Of a stretch of 64,000 nt of DNA, positions 21,774-30,410 are shown one piece after another (within the stretch, counting starts at the first letter, position 1; every line of letters starts with the position of its first letter). Source of the DNA: Iocasia fonsfrigidae (GTDB taxonomy: Bacteria; Bacillota; Halanaerobiia; Halanaerobiales; DTU029). The stretch lies in NCBI RefSeq assembly GCF_017751145.1, contig NZ_CP046640.1, positions 2,956,137 to 3,020,136 of the forward strand, written 5' to 3'. A program made the position numbers and the translations under genes. The notes beneath the pieces were generated by a model. It saw only the letters and a list, made by a program, of their open reading frames with translations. It did not search any database and was not told the origin of the DNA.

Positions 21774-23054
21774 TTATTCCCCATAATATTCTTTAGCAGC
21801 AGCTTCCATCTTGTTTGCTGCCTCTTCAGGTGTCATCTGTAAACCAAATAAAGCCTGGGTTGTGTTTAAATGAACTTGGGCTAATTCAAGTGGTAATGAC
21901 TGATCATACCACAGCTGTACATATGCCGCCTTCTGTATTTGTTCATATACCCCCTTTAATATTGGGTCTTTAATTTTATCTTTAGCACCATTTAATGGTG
22001 GTATATTACCTATTTCAACCAGCTTTTCTGCCATAGGCTGATCAGTAAGATATTTTAGAAATTTAACGGCAGCATCTTTATATCTGCATTTTTGTGTTAT
22101 TGAATAATAATTATCACCAGGGGTTCCAATTAAATTACTTGGGTCTCCCTTGCCATCTTTAAAGGCTGGAAAATTAAAGAATCCTATTTTACCATTATTG
22201 ATTAATTCTGGATTTTCATTATTCATTGACCCAAGAGTCCAACTACCCATTAAATACATGGCAGCTTTATCAGCATACAGCATAGCCCTGGACTGAGCAG
22301 TATCTTCATCCATACCATTTACACCTTTAGGAAAAGCACCTATTTTAATTAGCTCCTGTATTACTTTTCCTGCTTTTATAAAAGGTTCATCATTAAAAGC
22401 ACCTGTCCTGTTTAGGGCATTTTTAAAGGCATCAGGACCGCCAATTCTATCAACTAAATATACAAAATACATAGAACCGGTCCATTTGGTTTTATTTGCC
22501 AGGGTAAAGGGAGTAATACCATTATCTTTAAATGTCTCTACAACATTAAGCAGGTTTTCATAAGTTTTCGGTGGTTTTAAGCCGTATTTATTAAATAAGT
22601 CTTTTCTATACCAGACTAAGGCAACTGTCATATTGGTAACCGGTACACCATAGTATTGCCCATCAACTTTCCCTAATTCAAGGGCAGCGACAGGGAACCT
22701 TGCTAACCAGTCACTATCCATATGTTCTGTAAGATTATAAACCTTATTATTATTAACATATTTTTCAAGACTTGAACTCCCCCAGGTCATAAAAATATCA
22801 GGCTCATTATTAGCAGCCATGGCAGTTCTAATTTTAGTCTTATAATTATCATTAGTAATTGGAACATGCTTAATTTTTATGTTAGGGTTAGCAGCTTCAA
22901 AACGGGCAATAGCATCTTTTACAGCTGGCCGGCTAGTATCACTTTCAGTCCTTATATCCCATAATGTCAAAGTAATATTATCGGCCAGCACCATATTACT
23001 AAAGACAACACCCAGACACAAAGTTATAACCAGTAGGACAAAACTCTTTTTCAT
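21774..23054 (-). CDS. Extracellular sugar-binding protein, importer 3 (CUT1 type)
   Basis: 426 residues. The signal peptide MKKSFVLLVITLCLGVVF ends at NMVLADN without a lipobox, so a free periplasmic protein is expected. Typical type 1 binding-protein segments follow: TLTLWDIRTESDTSRPAVKD, NEPDIFMTWGSSSLEKYV, and the C-terminal LTDQPMAEKLVEIGNIPP. It starts at ATG after GGAGG and is the first gene after lacI. An imperfect copy of the LacI-type operator lies 121 bases upstream. It probably imports another xylan- or plant-derived oligosaccharide. Confidence 0.93.
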   Translation of the reverse strand: MKKSFVLLVITLCLGVVFSNMVLADNITLTLWDIRTESDTSRPAVKDAIARFEAANPNIKIKHVPITNDNYKTKIRTAMAANNEPDIFMTWGSSSLEKYVNNNKVYNLTEHMDSDWLARFPVAALELGKVDGQYYGVPVTNMTVALVWYRKDLFNKYGLKPPKTYENLLNVVETFKDNGITPFTLANKTKWTGSMYFVYLVDRIGGPDAFKNALNRTGAFNDEPFIKAGKVIQELIKIGAFPKGVNGMDEDTAQSRAMLYADKAAMYLMGSWTLGSMNNENPELINNGKIGFFNFPAFKDGKGDPSNLIGTPGDNYYSITQKCRYKDAAVKFLKYLTDQPMAEKLVEIGNIPPLNGAKDKIKDPILKGVYEQIQKAAYVQLWYDQSLPLELAQVHLNTTQALFGLQMTPEEAANKMEAAAKEYYGE

Positions 23055-23174
23055 TACCTTTTTCCTCCTTTAAATTTGTTTAGACTATGATCATTTCATG
23101 ATTCTTATATTTTAACCATCACCTCCCTAATCATCAGTTGTAATATTACTTCCCTTTAGAATGTTCAGTAAATA

Positions 23175-23188
23175 CAAAACCGGTTTGG
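23175..23188. promoter_or_regulatory. LacI-family operator O3 (13 of 14 matches) before importer 3
   Basis: CAAAACCGGTTTGG differs at one position from the perfect sites. It lies between the lacI stop and the importer 3 binding-protein start. A clear promoter could not be placed with confidence around it. Confidence 0.7.
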
Positions 23189-23215
23189 GGAAGGGGTAAA
23201 ATTAACTTCTAAAAA

Positions 23216-24229
23216 CTAATTTCTTAAATACCGACAGGATGTCCTTTCAACAAAATTAACTGGTAAGACAATAGGATTAAATTCTTCCTCATTTATTATT
23301 TTCATAAGTAACTCTGAAGCTTTTTCTCCCATCTTATACTGGTCCTGATTAACAGAAGTTAAATTGTAGTGATAACTTAACTCAATATTATCAAAACCTA
23401 CAAAAGAAATATCCTCAGGAACACTTAATCCAGCATCCCTAGCTGCCCTGATAGCACCAATAACCATCATATCTTCTCCAAAAATAGCTGTTGGCCTATC
23501 CGTCATAGTTAGTATTTCTTTCATAGATTTATAACCATCTTCCAGGGTATATTCAGTATGATAAAGCCAGTCTGTTTTGACCTGTAATCCATATTTTTCA
23601 AAAACCTTTTTACAGCCACTTAACCTATCCTGGGTAGGTTTTACCTCTTCAGGACCCAATAACAAACCAATTTTTTGATGCCCCAGGCTGATCAAGTATT
23701 CTACTGCCTTAATAGCCCCTTTTTCATTATCTGAAATTATATATGAAGCCCTTTCACCTGTTAACTTTACATCTATAAAAACTGTTGGTATTTTGGATTT
23801 AATTAACTTATTAAATCTAGCAATATTTTTCATATTAAAACCAAGCATAATTATTCCATCAACATTCTTATCAGAACTCTTTTCAACAAAGTTAAACTTT
23901 ATACCCGTATCCATATAAAATCTCATTGTCTTCTGATGTGTAAAATATAAAAGGTCATAACCATGCTTTCCCAAAGTATACTCAATTCCCTGTATTACTT
24001 CACGAAAGAAAAAGTTATTCAGATTTGTAGGGACAAACATACCAATGGTATATGATTTATTAGTAGAAAGACTTCTGGCCATTGTGTTCGGCCAGTAGTT
24101 ATTCTCCTGCATAATTTTAATAATCTTCTGCTTTGTTTTTTCATTTACATCAGGATAATTATTAATAACCCTTGAAACAGTAGATTTAGAAACATTGGCC
24201 AGTTTAGCTATATCATTGATTGTCGCCAT
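23216..24229 (-). CDS. LacI-family transcriptional regulator of the xylan locus
   Basis: Sugar-responsive repressor. Residues 1-55 are the LacI DNA-binding domain (TINDIAKLANVSKSTVSRVIN, hinge NYWPNTMARSLSTN); the rest is a periplasmic-binding-like effector domain (KSYTIGMFVPTN, DGIIMLGFN, GFDNIELSYHYNLTSVNQD). The frame extends to a TTG at 24253, but that codon lies inside an operator. The ATG at 24229 has the ribosome site AAGGTGAAGGTGAG and begins MATINDIAK as normal, giving 337 residues. An operator 22 bases before the start indicates autoregulation, and three more copies flank importers 2 and 3. The effector is unknown. Confidence 0.94.
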   Translation of the reverse strand: MATINDIAKLANVSKSTVSRVINNYPDVNEKTKQKIIKIMQENNYWPNTMARSLSTNKSYTIGMFVPTNLNNFFFREVIQGIEYTLGKHGYDLLYFTHQKTMRFYMDTGIKFNFVEKSSDKNVDGIIMLGFNMKNIARFNKLIKSKIPTVFIDVKLTGERASYIISDNEKGAIKAVEYLISLGHQKIGLLLGPEEVKPTQDRLSGCKKVFEKYGLQVKTDWLYHTEYTLEDGYKSMKEILTMTDRPTAIFGEDMMVIGAIRAARDAGLSVPEDISFVGFDNIELSYHYNLTSVNQDQYKMGEKASELLMKIINEEEFNPIVLPVNFVERTSCRYLRN

Positions 24230-24250
24230 TTTCCGCTCACCTTCACCTTG

Positions 24251-24264
24251 CAAAACCGGTTTTG
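24251..24264. promoter_or_regulatory. LacI-family operator O4, autoregulatory
   Basis: CAAAACCGGTTTTG, perfect palindrome, 21 bases upstream of the lacI ATG and six bases downstream of a possible -10 (TATATT, 24271-24276). Its upstream context (AAGAAGGAATTTT about 45 bp away) matches that of the importer 2 promoter. Confidence 0.85.
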
Positions 24265-24339
24265 TTATGTAATATAATTTATATTCTACACAAATTTAAA
24301 AATTCCTTCTTTTATTTAAATTTTTTTAAAAAATACACA

Positions 24340-26514
24340 TTAAACTTTTTGTATAGGGGCATATTCAGCCAGAAGAGTTCTGGCCTTCCCACGGGAAAAC
24401 TTTATCTTTAATTCCAGTGAACGTTCATTGTTTATCTCCAGAACTTCCCCAATGCCCCATTTCGGATGAAGCACCCTGTCCCCAACCTTATAGTTTTGCC
24501 GCTTAGCAGCATGTCTATTTTTATCAGTACTTACAACTTTATCGTTACTAGGATCCTCATCAGCCTTATCAATATTAAAGATTGAATCCCTTTCAATTAA
24601 TAATTCATCAGGAATTTCCTGCAGGAATTGAGAAGGGGGATTTGCCTGATACTCACCAAATCTCATCCTCTCTCTGGCCCTACTCAGATATAATTTCTCC
24701 ATCGCCCTGGTAATACCTACATAACAGAGCCTTCTTTCTTCCTCAATGCCCTCAACCTCAAACATGGAATTGGCATGTGGGAAGATACCCTCTTCCATAC
24801 CTACCATAAATACTACCGGGAATTCTAAACCCTTAGCAGCATGAAATGTCATTAAGACAATAAACTGCTCTGTATCTTCCATAGTGTCAACATCAGATAT
24901 TAATGACACCTCTTCCAGAAACCCTGCCAGACTATTATCCTCACCATTATTTAGAAACTCCTGCATCACTGAAAAAAGCTCCTGGATATTTTCCAACCGT
25001 GTTTTTGCTTCAACTGTCCCCTGCTTTTCTAGTTGGCCCTTATAGGATGTCTCTTTTAAAATCTTATCTGTTAACCTATCAACAGTATTCTCTCCGGCAT
25101 ATTCCCTGAACTCCTCCATCATAGAAAAGAAATTTTTTACCCGTTTCTGATAAGCACCTGTTAAATCCGTAATCTCCTCAGCCCTTAGACCAGCCTGATA
25201 GAGGCTTATCCCTTGCTCTGAGGCATACCTCTCAAGTTTTGCTATTGTTCCAGCACCAATACCCCTTTTGGGTCGATTAATAATCCTCTGTAGGCTAATA
25301 TCATCATCAGAGTTATAAATTACCCTTAAATAGGCCAGTATGTCCTTAATCTCCATTCGGTCATAAAAACGTAAGCCCCCAATAATCTGATATGGTATAG
25401 CATATTTAACTAAAGAATCTTCTAAAGCCCTTGACTGGGCATTAGTTCTGTATAAAATAGCAATATCTCCATAATTATAGCCCCTCTCTAATAATTCCCC
25501 AATAGATTTACAGATATATGACGCCTCATCCTTCTCATTTTGGGCCACATAGAGATTTATATCTTCTCCTTCTCCCCTGTCTGTCCATAGTTTCTTTTCT
25601 TTACGGGAGATATTATTAGCAATTACACTGTGAGCTGCTTCAAGTATCTTTTCCTTAGAACGGTAATTCTGTTCCAATTTAATAATTTTTGTATCAGTAT
25701 AGTCTTTTTCAAAGTTCAGGATATTTTTAATATCAGCACCGCGGAAACCATAAATCCCCTGGTCAGGGTCACCTACCACACACAGATTTCTATATTTTGC
25801 TGCCAGCAAATGCACCAGTTGGTATTGGGCAGTATTAACATCCTGATATTCATCAACCGAAATGTATTTAAACCTCTCCTGATAATGCTCCAGCACCAGG
25901 GGATATTCTCTAAATAAATCAACAGTTTTCATAATCAGGTCATCAAAATCCAGGGCATTGTTTTCCTTTAATCTATCCTGGTAACGCTGGTAGACAGGGG
26001 CTGAAATCTGACTGAAATAATCCCCTGAACCCGCTTGATACTCTTCTACAGAGATAAGTTCATTTTTAGCACGGCTAATCTCAGCCAGTACAGCGGCTGG
26101 TTTAGTTCTTTTGGGGTCAATATTTAACTCCTTAAAAACACCCTTCACAACTGTCTTCTGATCAGAGGTATCATAGATAACAAAATTATCACTATAACCT
26201 ATTTTAGCAATCTCACGTCGGAGTATCCTTACACAAAAGGAGTGAAAAGTACTAACCCAGATAGTCCCCCCTAGACTGTCCAGTAAACTAGCCACCCTTT
26301 CTTTCATCTCTTCAGCAGCCTTATTGGTAAAGGTTACTGCTAAAATGTTATAGGGAGACACTCTATAATGATCAATAAGATAGGCTATCCGTCTGGTCAA
26401 AACCCTTGTTTTACCACTTCCCGCACCGGCCAGGACAAGTAATGGACCATTAAGGTGTTCTACTGCCTTTTGCTGTTCTGGATTCAATCCCTTTAAAATT
26501 ACATCATCATCCAC
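24340..26514 (-). CDS. pcrA: ATP-dependent DNA helicase PcrA/UvrD
   Basis: 3'-5' superfamily 1 helicase for repair and replication restart. 724 residues with all SF1A motifs: Q-motif LNPEQQKAV, Walker A AGAGSGKTRVL, TFTNKAAEEMKERV, DEYQDVN (Walker B), GDPDQGIYGFRGAD, LEQNYRS, MTFHAAKGLEFPVVF and VGITRAMEKLYL. The C terminus has the tail seen in PcrA (YKVGDRVLHPKWGIGEVLEI), a Tudor-like RNA polymerase-binding fold. The first GTG of the frame (26523) overlaps the AGGAG site; the GTG at 26514 (MDDDVILKGLN) has an 8-base spacing and is preferred. Housekeeping gene. Confidence 0.96.
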   Translation of the reverse strand: MDDDVILKGLNPEQQKAVEHLNGPLLVLAGAGSGKTRVLTRRIAYLIDHYRVSPYNILAVTFTNKAAEEMKERVASLLDSLGGTIWVSTFHSFCVRILRREIAKIGYSDNFVIYDTSDQKTVVKGVFKELNIDPKRTKPAAVLAEISRAKNELISVEEYQAGSGDYFSQISAPVYQRYQDRLKENNALDFDDLIMKTVDLFREYPLVLEHYQERFKYISVDEYQDVNTAQYQLVHLLAAKYRNLCVVGDPDQGIYGFRGADIKNILNFEKDYTDTKIIKLEQNYRSKEKILEAAHSVIANNISRKEKKLWTDRGEGEDINLYVAQNEKDEASYICKSIGELLERGYNYGDIAILYRTNAQSRALEDSLVKYAIPYQIIGGLRFYDRMEIKDILAYLRVIYNSDDDISLQRIINRPKRGIGAGTIAKLERYASEQGISLYQAGLRAEEITDLTGAYQKRVKNFFSMMEEFREYAGENTVDRLTDKILKETSYKGQLEKQGTVEAKTRLENIQELFSVMQEFLNNGEDNSLAGFLEEVSLISDVDTMEDTEQFIVLMTFHAAKGLEFPVVFMVGMEEGIFPHANSMFEVEGIEEERRLCYVGITRAMEKLYLSRARERMRFGEYQANPPSQFLQEIPDELLIERDSIFNIDKADEDPSNDKVVSTDKNRHAAKRQNYKVGDRVLHPKWGIGEVLEINNERSLELKIKFSRGKARTLLAEYAPIQKV

Positions 26515-26688
26515 AAAAATCACTCCTAGCTACTGTATTCATTAAAAGACCTTATTTTCAATATACAAGTTATATTATTCTATAATTGCAGACAAACTCC
26601 TGCCTGCACTTATTTCTTTTTCAGATCATAAACTATATTGGAAAAAACATAATCAACCTTTGAATAATTAGAAAGGAGTTTTTTTATT

Positions 26689-27189
26689 GTGAAAATAACT
26701 ACCTTAAATTTTTCCACCTCATTAATAATCAACACCGCACTATACCTATTATATAGAAACATGTCTTTCTGCCCGGGGGATCCTTTTCTCCTGTACATAG
26801 GCATTATTCTCCTGTCCCTTTACAAATTTAATGATCAGAATTTATCTAATCTCTTTGCCGGCTTTATTTTTACAAACACAGGGATTGCCCAGATAATAAT
26901 AGCTAATAAGCTGATTAGCCTTATCAGTAATAAACTATTAATCATCTCTATACTGGGAATCACCCTTTTAATTATCTTTGCTATTAGTTGTAAAAAAACA
27001 TCTTCTCAGGAATTCATTCATATTTACTGGCCTTTTCTCACTGGTTTGACCTTAATTATTATCAGTATAATATACAATCTGAAATTAGAGGAAATAATCT
27101 GGAAAAATATTAGTCTATACTGGCCTTCAGGATTACTCATACTAGTGATTTTTAAGAGAAAGTCTTTGTCCTGTAATAAATTGGAATAA
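26689..27189 (+). CDS. Small integral membrane protein of unknown function
   Basis: 166 residues, GTG start with an AAGGAGT site eight bases upstream. About five or six hydrophobic segments, alternating with short basic loops (FKRKSLSCNKLE at the C terminus), and no recognised motif. It is AT-rich and precedes two coat-like genes on the same strand, so it could belong to a sporulation or envelope unit, but nothing in its own sequence shows this. I do not recognise the family. Confidence 0.65.
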   Translation: MKITTLNFSTSLIINTALYLLYRNMSFCPGDPFLLYIGIILLSLYKFNDQNLSNLFAGFIFTNTGIAQIIIANKLISLISNKLLIISILGITLLIIFAISCKKTSSQEFIHIYWPFLTGLTLIIISIIYNLKLEEIIWKNISLYWPSGLLILVIFKRKSLSCNKLE

Positions 27190-27244
27190 TATTTGTTTAA
27201 ATCTGTTACATAATAATAGTAAATAAAAAAAAGGGTGTGAAATA

Positions 27245-27580
27245 ATGGATCAACATACAACTTTTACTCCAACACAGGAATATAACCAAGAACAATACCA
27301 GCAACATCAGCAAAGAAATCAACAGACACAGGAAAGAATGTCAAAACCACCTGCCTATATTACTACTAAAGACCTATCATATTTACAGGATGCCTTATCC
27401 TGGGAACTACTGGCCATGAAAAAATGTCGCCATTTTGCCAATGAGTGTAGGAATAATCAAATAAAGCAGCATATTAATCAGGCTGGTCAGATACACCAGA
27501 AACACTATAAAATACTACTAAAACATATTAACCCAGCCAATTCTAACTATCACCACAATAGGGGGTTTAACAATGGATAA
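27245..27580 (+). CDS. Small Gln-rich protein, possible spore-coat-associated (CotF-like)
   Basis: 111 residues: a low-complexity Gln/Thr-rich N terminus (residues 1-33, QEQYQQHQQRNQQTQERM) and a helical domain (TKDLSYLQDALSWELLAMKK) of the CotF/ferritin-like helical-hairpin type, ending in a His/Asn-rich tail. It overlaps the next gene by 8 bases and both probably make related proteins. The ATG has an AGGGTGTG site. The coat assignment rests on similarity in style to the neighbour, so it is moderate. Confidence 0.6.
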   Translation: MDQHTTFTPTQEYNQEQYQQHQQRNQQTQERMSKPPAYITTKDLSYLQDALSWELLAMKKCRHFANECRNNQIKQHINQAGQIHQKHYKILLKHINPANSNYHHNRGFNNG

Positions 27581-28061
27581 ACAAAACAATCAATTTAATC
27601 AAAATCAAGATTTTTATCAGTCAAGGGGCCAGTATGGTGTTAACCAAGATCACTATACCCAGCATAACGAGATGAACCAGCCATATAATCAACAATATAC
27701 TAATAGAGGACAGCAAAACCAGCAGATGACTATCCAAAATCCAAAATCAAATATCCAACAACAGACTGGACCAGATATGAATGACCGAGATTTCCTTAAT
27801 GATATCCTGGCCACAGAAAAATATTTAAGTGATGGATTTAATGTCTTTGCCAGAGAAGCAAGCCATGGACAGCTTTATAATGATGTTATTCATATTCTGA
27901 ATGAAACCCATGATTGTGAAAGAGACCTTTTTAATTTAATGTTTGAACACGGCTTTTACAGTTTTAAAGCCGCTGCCCAACAAGATATTCAACAAGCACA
28001 TCAACAATTTTCCGATTACATAAACAAACAGGATCCTTACCTTAACCAAAGAATGCAGTAA
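27573..28061 (+). CDS. CotF-family spore coat-like protein
   Basis: 162 residues. Residues 1-65 are Gln/Asn-rich and disordered. Residues 68-150 match the CotF pattern: MNDRDFLNDILATEKYLSDG, then a helix with NETHDCERDLFNLMFEHGFY and KAAAQQDIQQAHQQFSDYI. In Bacillus and Clostridium such proteins coat the spore; many Halanaerobiales are not known to sporulate, so the role here may differ. It is translationally coupled to the preceding gene and followed by a strong terminator. Confidence 0.75.
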   Translation: MDKQNNQFNQNQDFYQSRGQYGVNQDHYTQHNEMNQPYNQQYTNRGQQNQQMTIQNPKSNIQQQTGPDMNDRDFLNDILATEKYLSDGFNVFAREASHGQLYNDVIHILNETHDCERDLFNLMFEHGFYSFKAAAQQDIQQAHQQFSDYINKQDPYLNQRMQ

Positions 28062-28074
28062 AATAATATAATCA

Positions 28075-28112
28075 GGGTCTCTCAATTAATTAATTGAGAG
28101 ACCCTTTTATTT
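28075..28112 (+). terminator. Strong intrinsic terminator after the CotF-like gene
   Basis: A 30-base near-perfect inverted repeat (GGGTCTCTCAATTAA / TTAATTGAGAGACCC) followed by TTTTATTT. It ends the plus-strand unit and could also act for the converging lipase gene. Confidence 0.9.
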
Positions 28113-28121
28113 CAAAATGTA

Positions 28122-29315
28122 TCATGAAAACATGATAGATACTATATCATTTAATAATTCATCTTTAACTGTTTTAGCAAGCAGGTCATTCTGACGTATA
28201 AAACCTGGTATCCGTCTGGCAGTTTTTTTACTTAACGCTAGTTTATCACTAACCTTATTTAGCAGTTCATTAAAAGAATAGATGTGAAACCTATCTATAG
28301 ATAGATTCTTTGCAGCCCTTTCCAGTAAAGCATATATAATATCTTCATAGTCTGTTTTCCTGTCAAAACCAAGGAGTAATGAACACCTGGGGATAATATG
28401 CTCAAATAATAATCTATTAACAGGTATCTCCCTTAAATTCATTAATCTACCAATCTCAAGAATCCTTTCTCTTTTCAGACTCATAAGGTAATCTAGCAGG
28501 AGACGTTCATTACCCAATGAACTAATATAATACTTGTTTCCCTTTAGTCCCTTAAAAACCTTTAAAGTATCATGATAACCAAGTTGCAAATTCTTTTTGG
28601 CCCTATTATTACTAAAATCCAGTATACGACCAAGATCCTCCTGTGGTGTTATATATCTTATTCTTGTATTATCATAATCGAGCTTTCTAGTTCGTCCCAA
28701 ACCATAGGTTCTAACTGCAATAATCTCTTTATACCCCCGGGAAACTAGCATGTTAATTGGCAAATTATCATAAAACCCACCATCTATCAAAAGTTTACCG
28801 TCTAATTTCTCCAATTTAAAAGCAGGAAAATAGGCACTGGCAATTAAATAATCTACTATTTTGCCGTCTGGAATATCATCTATAAATAATTCCAGTGGTT
28901 CCATATCAGATAGATTAACTGTAACAATTCCCAATTCTATAGCAGACTCCCTTAGTACTTTTTCATCTATATTTTTTTCCAGAAGTCCCCTGATAAGGGA
29001 AATATCTAGTCCACGATTGTTCAATATTTCTTTTGCCCTTTTTAAAAAATAGAGGATATTATGCTGATTAAAATCAAAATTCTTTAATTCCTGTAAATAT
29101 CTATCCTCTACATTAAATATTCTGGATGGTTTTATATTATACCAAAGTTCATAAGCCTCTTCTTCTTTCCCCTGGGCAATCATCGCTCCATTTAAAGCCC
29201 CTATAGAGGTACCAGAAACAGCATCTATCTTAAATCCAAGTTCCTTAATAGCCCTGTAAGCCCCAATCTGATATGCTCCTTTAGAGCCTCCTCCTTCAAG
29301 AACTAAACCATACAT
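28122..29315 (-). CDS. Patatin-like phospholipase (RssA/YlbK-like)
   Basis: Predicted lipid acyl hydrolase with a Ser-Asp dyad. The patatin core is in residues 1-200: oxyanion loop LEGGGSKGAYQIGAY, nucleophile elbow GTSIG (Ser about 40) and the DGGFYDNLP aspartate motif. The C-terminal half (about 200-397) is helical, has no recognised motif and makes the protein longer than the 300-residue bacterial norm. There is no signal peptide. It converges with the coat-like genes and ends 16 bases upstream of hisIE, but shares no pathway with it. Substrate unknown. Confidence 0.9.
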   Translation of the reverse strand: MYGLVLEGGGSKGAYQIGAYRAIKELGFKIDAVSGTSIGALNGAMIAQGKEEEAYELWYNIKPSRIFNVEDRYLQELKNFDFNQHNILYFLKRAKEILNNRGLDISLIRGLLEKNIDEKVLRESAIELGIVTVNLSDMEPLELFIDDIPDGKIVDYLIASAYFPAFKLEKLDGKLLIDGGFYDNLPINMLVSRGYKEIIAVRTYGLGRTRKLDYDNTRIRYITPQEDLGRILDFSNNRAKKNLQLGYHDTLKVFKGLKGNKYYISSLGNERLLLDYLMSLKRERILEIGRLMNLREIPVNRLLFEHIIPRCSLLLGFDRKTDYEDIIYALLERAAKNLSIDRFHIYSFNELLNKVSDKLALSKKTARRIPGFIRQNDLLAKTVKDELLNDIVSIMFS

Positions 29316-29331
29316 CTAATCACTTCCAACA

Positions 29332-29988
29332 TTATTTACTTCTACCCTCTAACTCAATCAAAATATCCTCTAATGGTATCTGATAGATATTTAATAAAAC
29401 AAGCAAATGATAGATTAGGTCACTTACTTCATAGACTATCTCATCATGATCAGCATTTTTAGCCCCTATAATAACCTCAGCAGCCTCTTCCCCTACCTTT
29501 TTGCAGACCTTGTCAACACCTTCATTAAAGAGATAGTTTGTATAAGAGCCTTCTATCGGCTTATCTTTGCGCTCCTTGATCAATTGATATAATTTTTTAA
29601 GGAAAACAGCCTTTTCCAGAAAGTAATTATAACTATCACCATCTTCTTTATTATCTAAAATCTGACCATCCAGTTTACGATAAAAACAACTTTTTTTTCC
29701 TGTATGACAGGCCGGGCCCAGTGGTTTTACCATGACAAGGAGGGTATCATTATCACAATCAATCCTTATTTCTTCCACTAGTTGATAATTCCCGGAGGTT
29801 TCCCCCTTAACCCATAATTCCTGTCTGGAACGGCTCCAGAAAGTAGCCTTTCCACTTCGCAAAGTCATCTCCAGGGATTCCTGATTCATATAAGCTACCA
29901 TTAAGACTTCCTTTGTATTACTATCCTGCAGAATAGCCGGAATTAAGCCTTTTTCATTAAATTTTACATTTTTCATTATCTTATCCAC
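29332..29988 (-). CDS. hisIE: HisIE: phosphoribosyl-AMP cyclohydrolase / phosphoribosyl-ATP pyrophosphatase
   Basis: Bifunctional enzyme for steps 2 and 3 of histidine synthesis. The HisI domain (1-115) shows [28 protein letters not shown] and the metal-site [14 protein letters not shown]. The HisE domain (about 125-218) is the all-helical MazG-like part ([31 protein letters not shown]). It starts at GTG with an AGGTGG site. It is the last gene of the his cluster but is cut off from hisF by a 422-base gap with an inserted element, so it may depend on read-through or a separate promoter. Confidence 0.95.
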   Translation of the reverse strand: MDKIMKNVKFNEKGLIPAILQDSNTKEVLMVAYMNQESLEMTLRSGKATFWSRSRQELWVKGETSGNYQLVEEIRIDCDNDTLLVMVKPLGPACHTGKKSCFYRKLDGQILDNKEDGDSYNYFLEKAVFLKKLYQLIKERKDKPIEGSYTNYLFNEGVDKVCKKVGEEAAEVIIGAKNADHDEIVYEVSDLIYHLLVLLNIYQIPLEDILIELEGRSK

Positions 29989-30023
29989 TTTTACACCACC
30001 TGTTAAACAATTAATTTAGCGTC

Positions 30024-30365
30024 TTGCATAATTGATTGTTCCCAGACAAAAACTCCGCAACGAATTTAGTATCAGCCAATTATGGGCTGTTTTTACTGCC
30101 TCCTTTATTGAAATACGCAAGGTAGGAGCCAGTATTAGTCCATCGAGGACGTCAAAACTCCCTAAACCAAGGTCCGACGCACCGCTGTGCTAGTGCTGAG
30201 CTATCCATGCGTTATTTTAAAAAAACTCAGCGAAACAAAAAACATCCTTCTTCATAATTGTCTTTACTAAATTCTGCAACCTTAATTTTCTTGTATGGTC
30301 TATTTAAATAGGGAGTGCCCTAGGTGCTCCGTTTTAATCGTCTGGATAACAATTCAATTATGCAA
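30024..30365. mobile_element. 342-bp element with terminal inverted repeats between hisF and hisIE
   Basis: The two ends are inverted repeats: TTGCATAATTGA-TTGTT-CCCAGAC at 30024-30047 and, read from the other strand, TTGCATAATTGAATTGTTATCCAGAC from 30365 down to 30340; similarity fades into AAAAC. The interior has no full gene. On the minus strand one frame stays open from about 30216 to its stop near 30018 (GASDLGLGSFDVLDG ... KTAHNWLILNSLRSF), possibly the decayed end of a transposase, but I do not recognise the family. No clear target-site duplication was found. Best read as a MITE or a deletion derivative of an insertion sequence. Confidence 0.6.
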
Positions 30366-30367
30366 AA

Positions 30368-30388
30368 GGTCTATTATGAAAGACCCTT
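30368..30388 (-). terminator. Small hairpin after hisF
   Basis: On the minus strand GGTCT - TTCATAATA loop region - AGACC followed by TTTT, 23-43 bases past the hisF stop. A short stem, so a weak terminator at best, but it would lower hisIE expression relative to the rest of the operon. Confidence 0.4.
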
Positions 30389-30410
30389 ATTTATAAAATA
30401 CTCTTTCCTC

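Noticed and set aside
22473-22486. AGAACCGGTCC inside the importer 3 binding-protein gene as a further LacI operator
   Set aside because: Only the central ACCGGT matches; the AAAA/TTTT arms are absent and it is mid-gene.
27024-27260. 78-codon minus-strand frame across the small membrane protein gene
   Set aside because: Antisense to a better-supported gene with a good ribosome site, and it lacks one itself.
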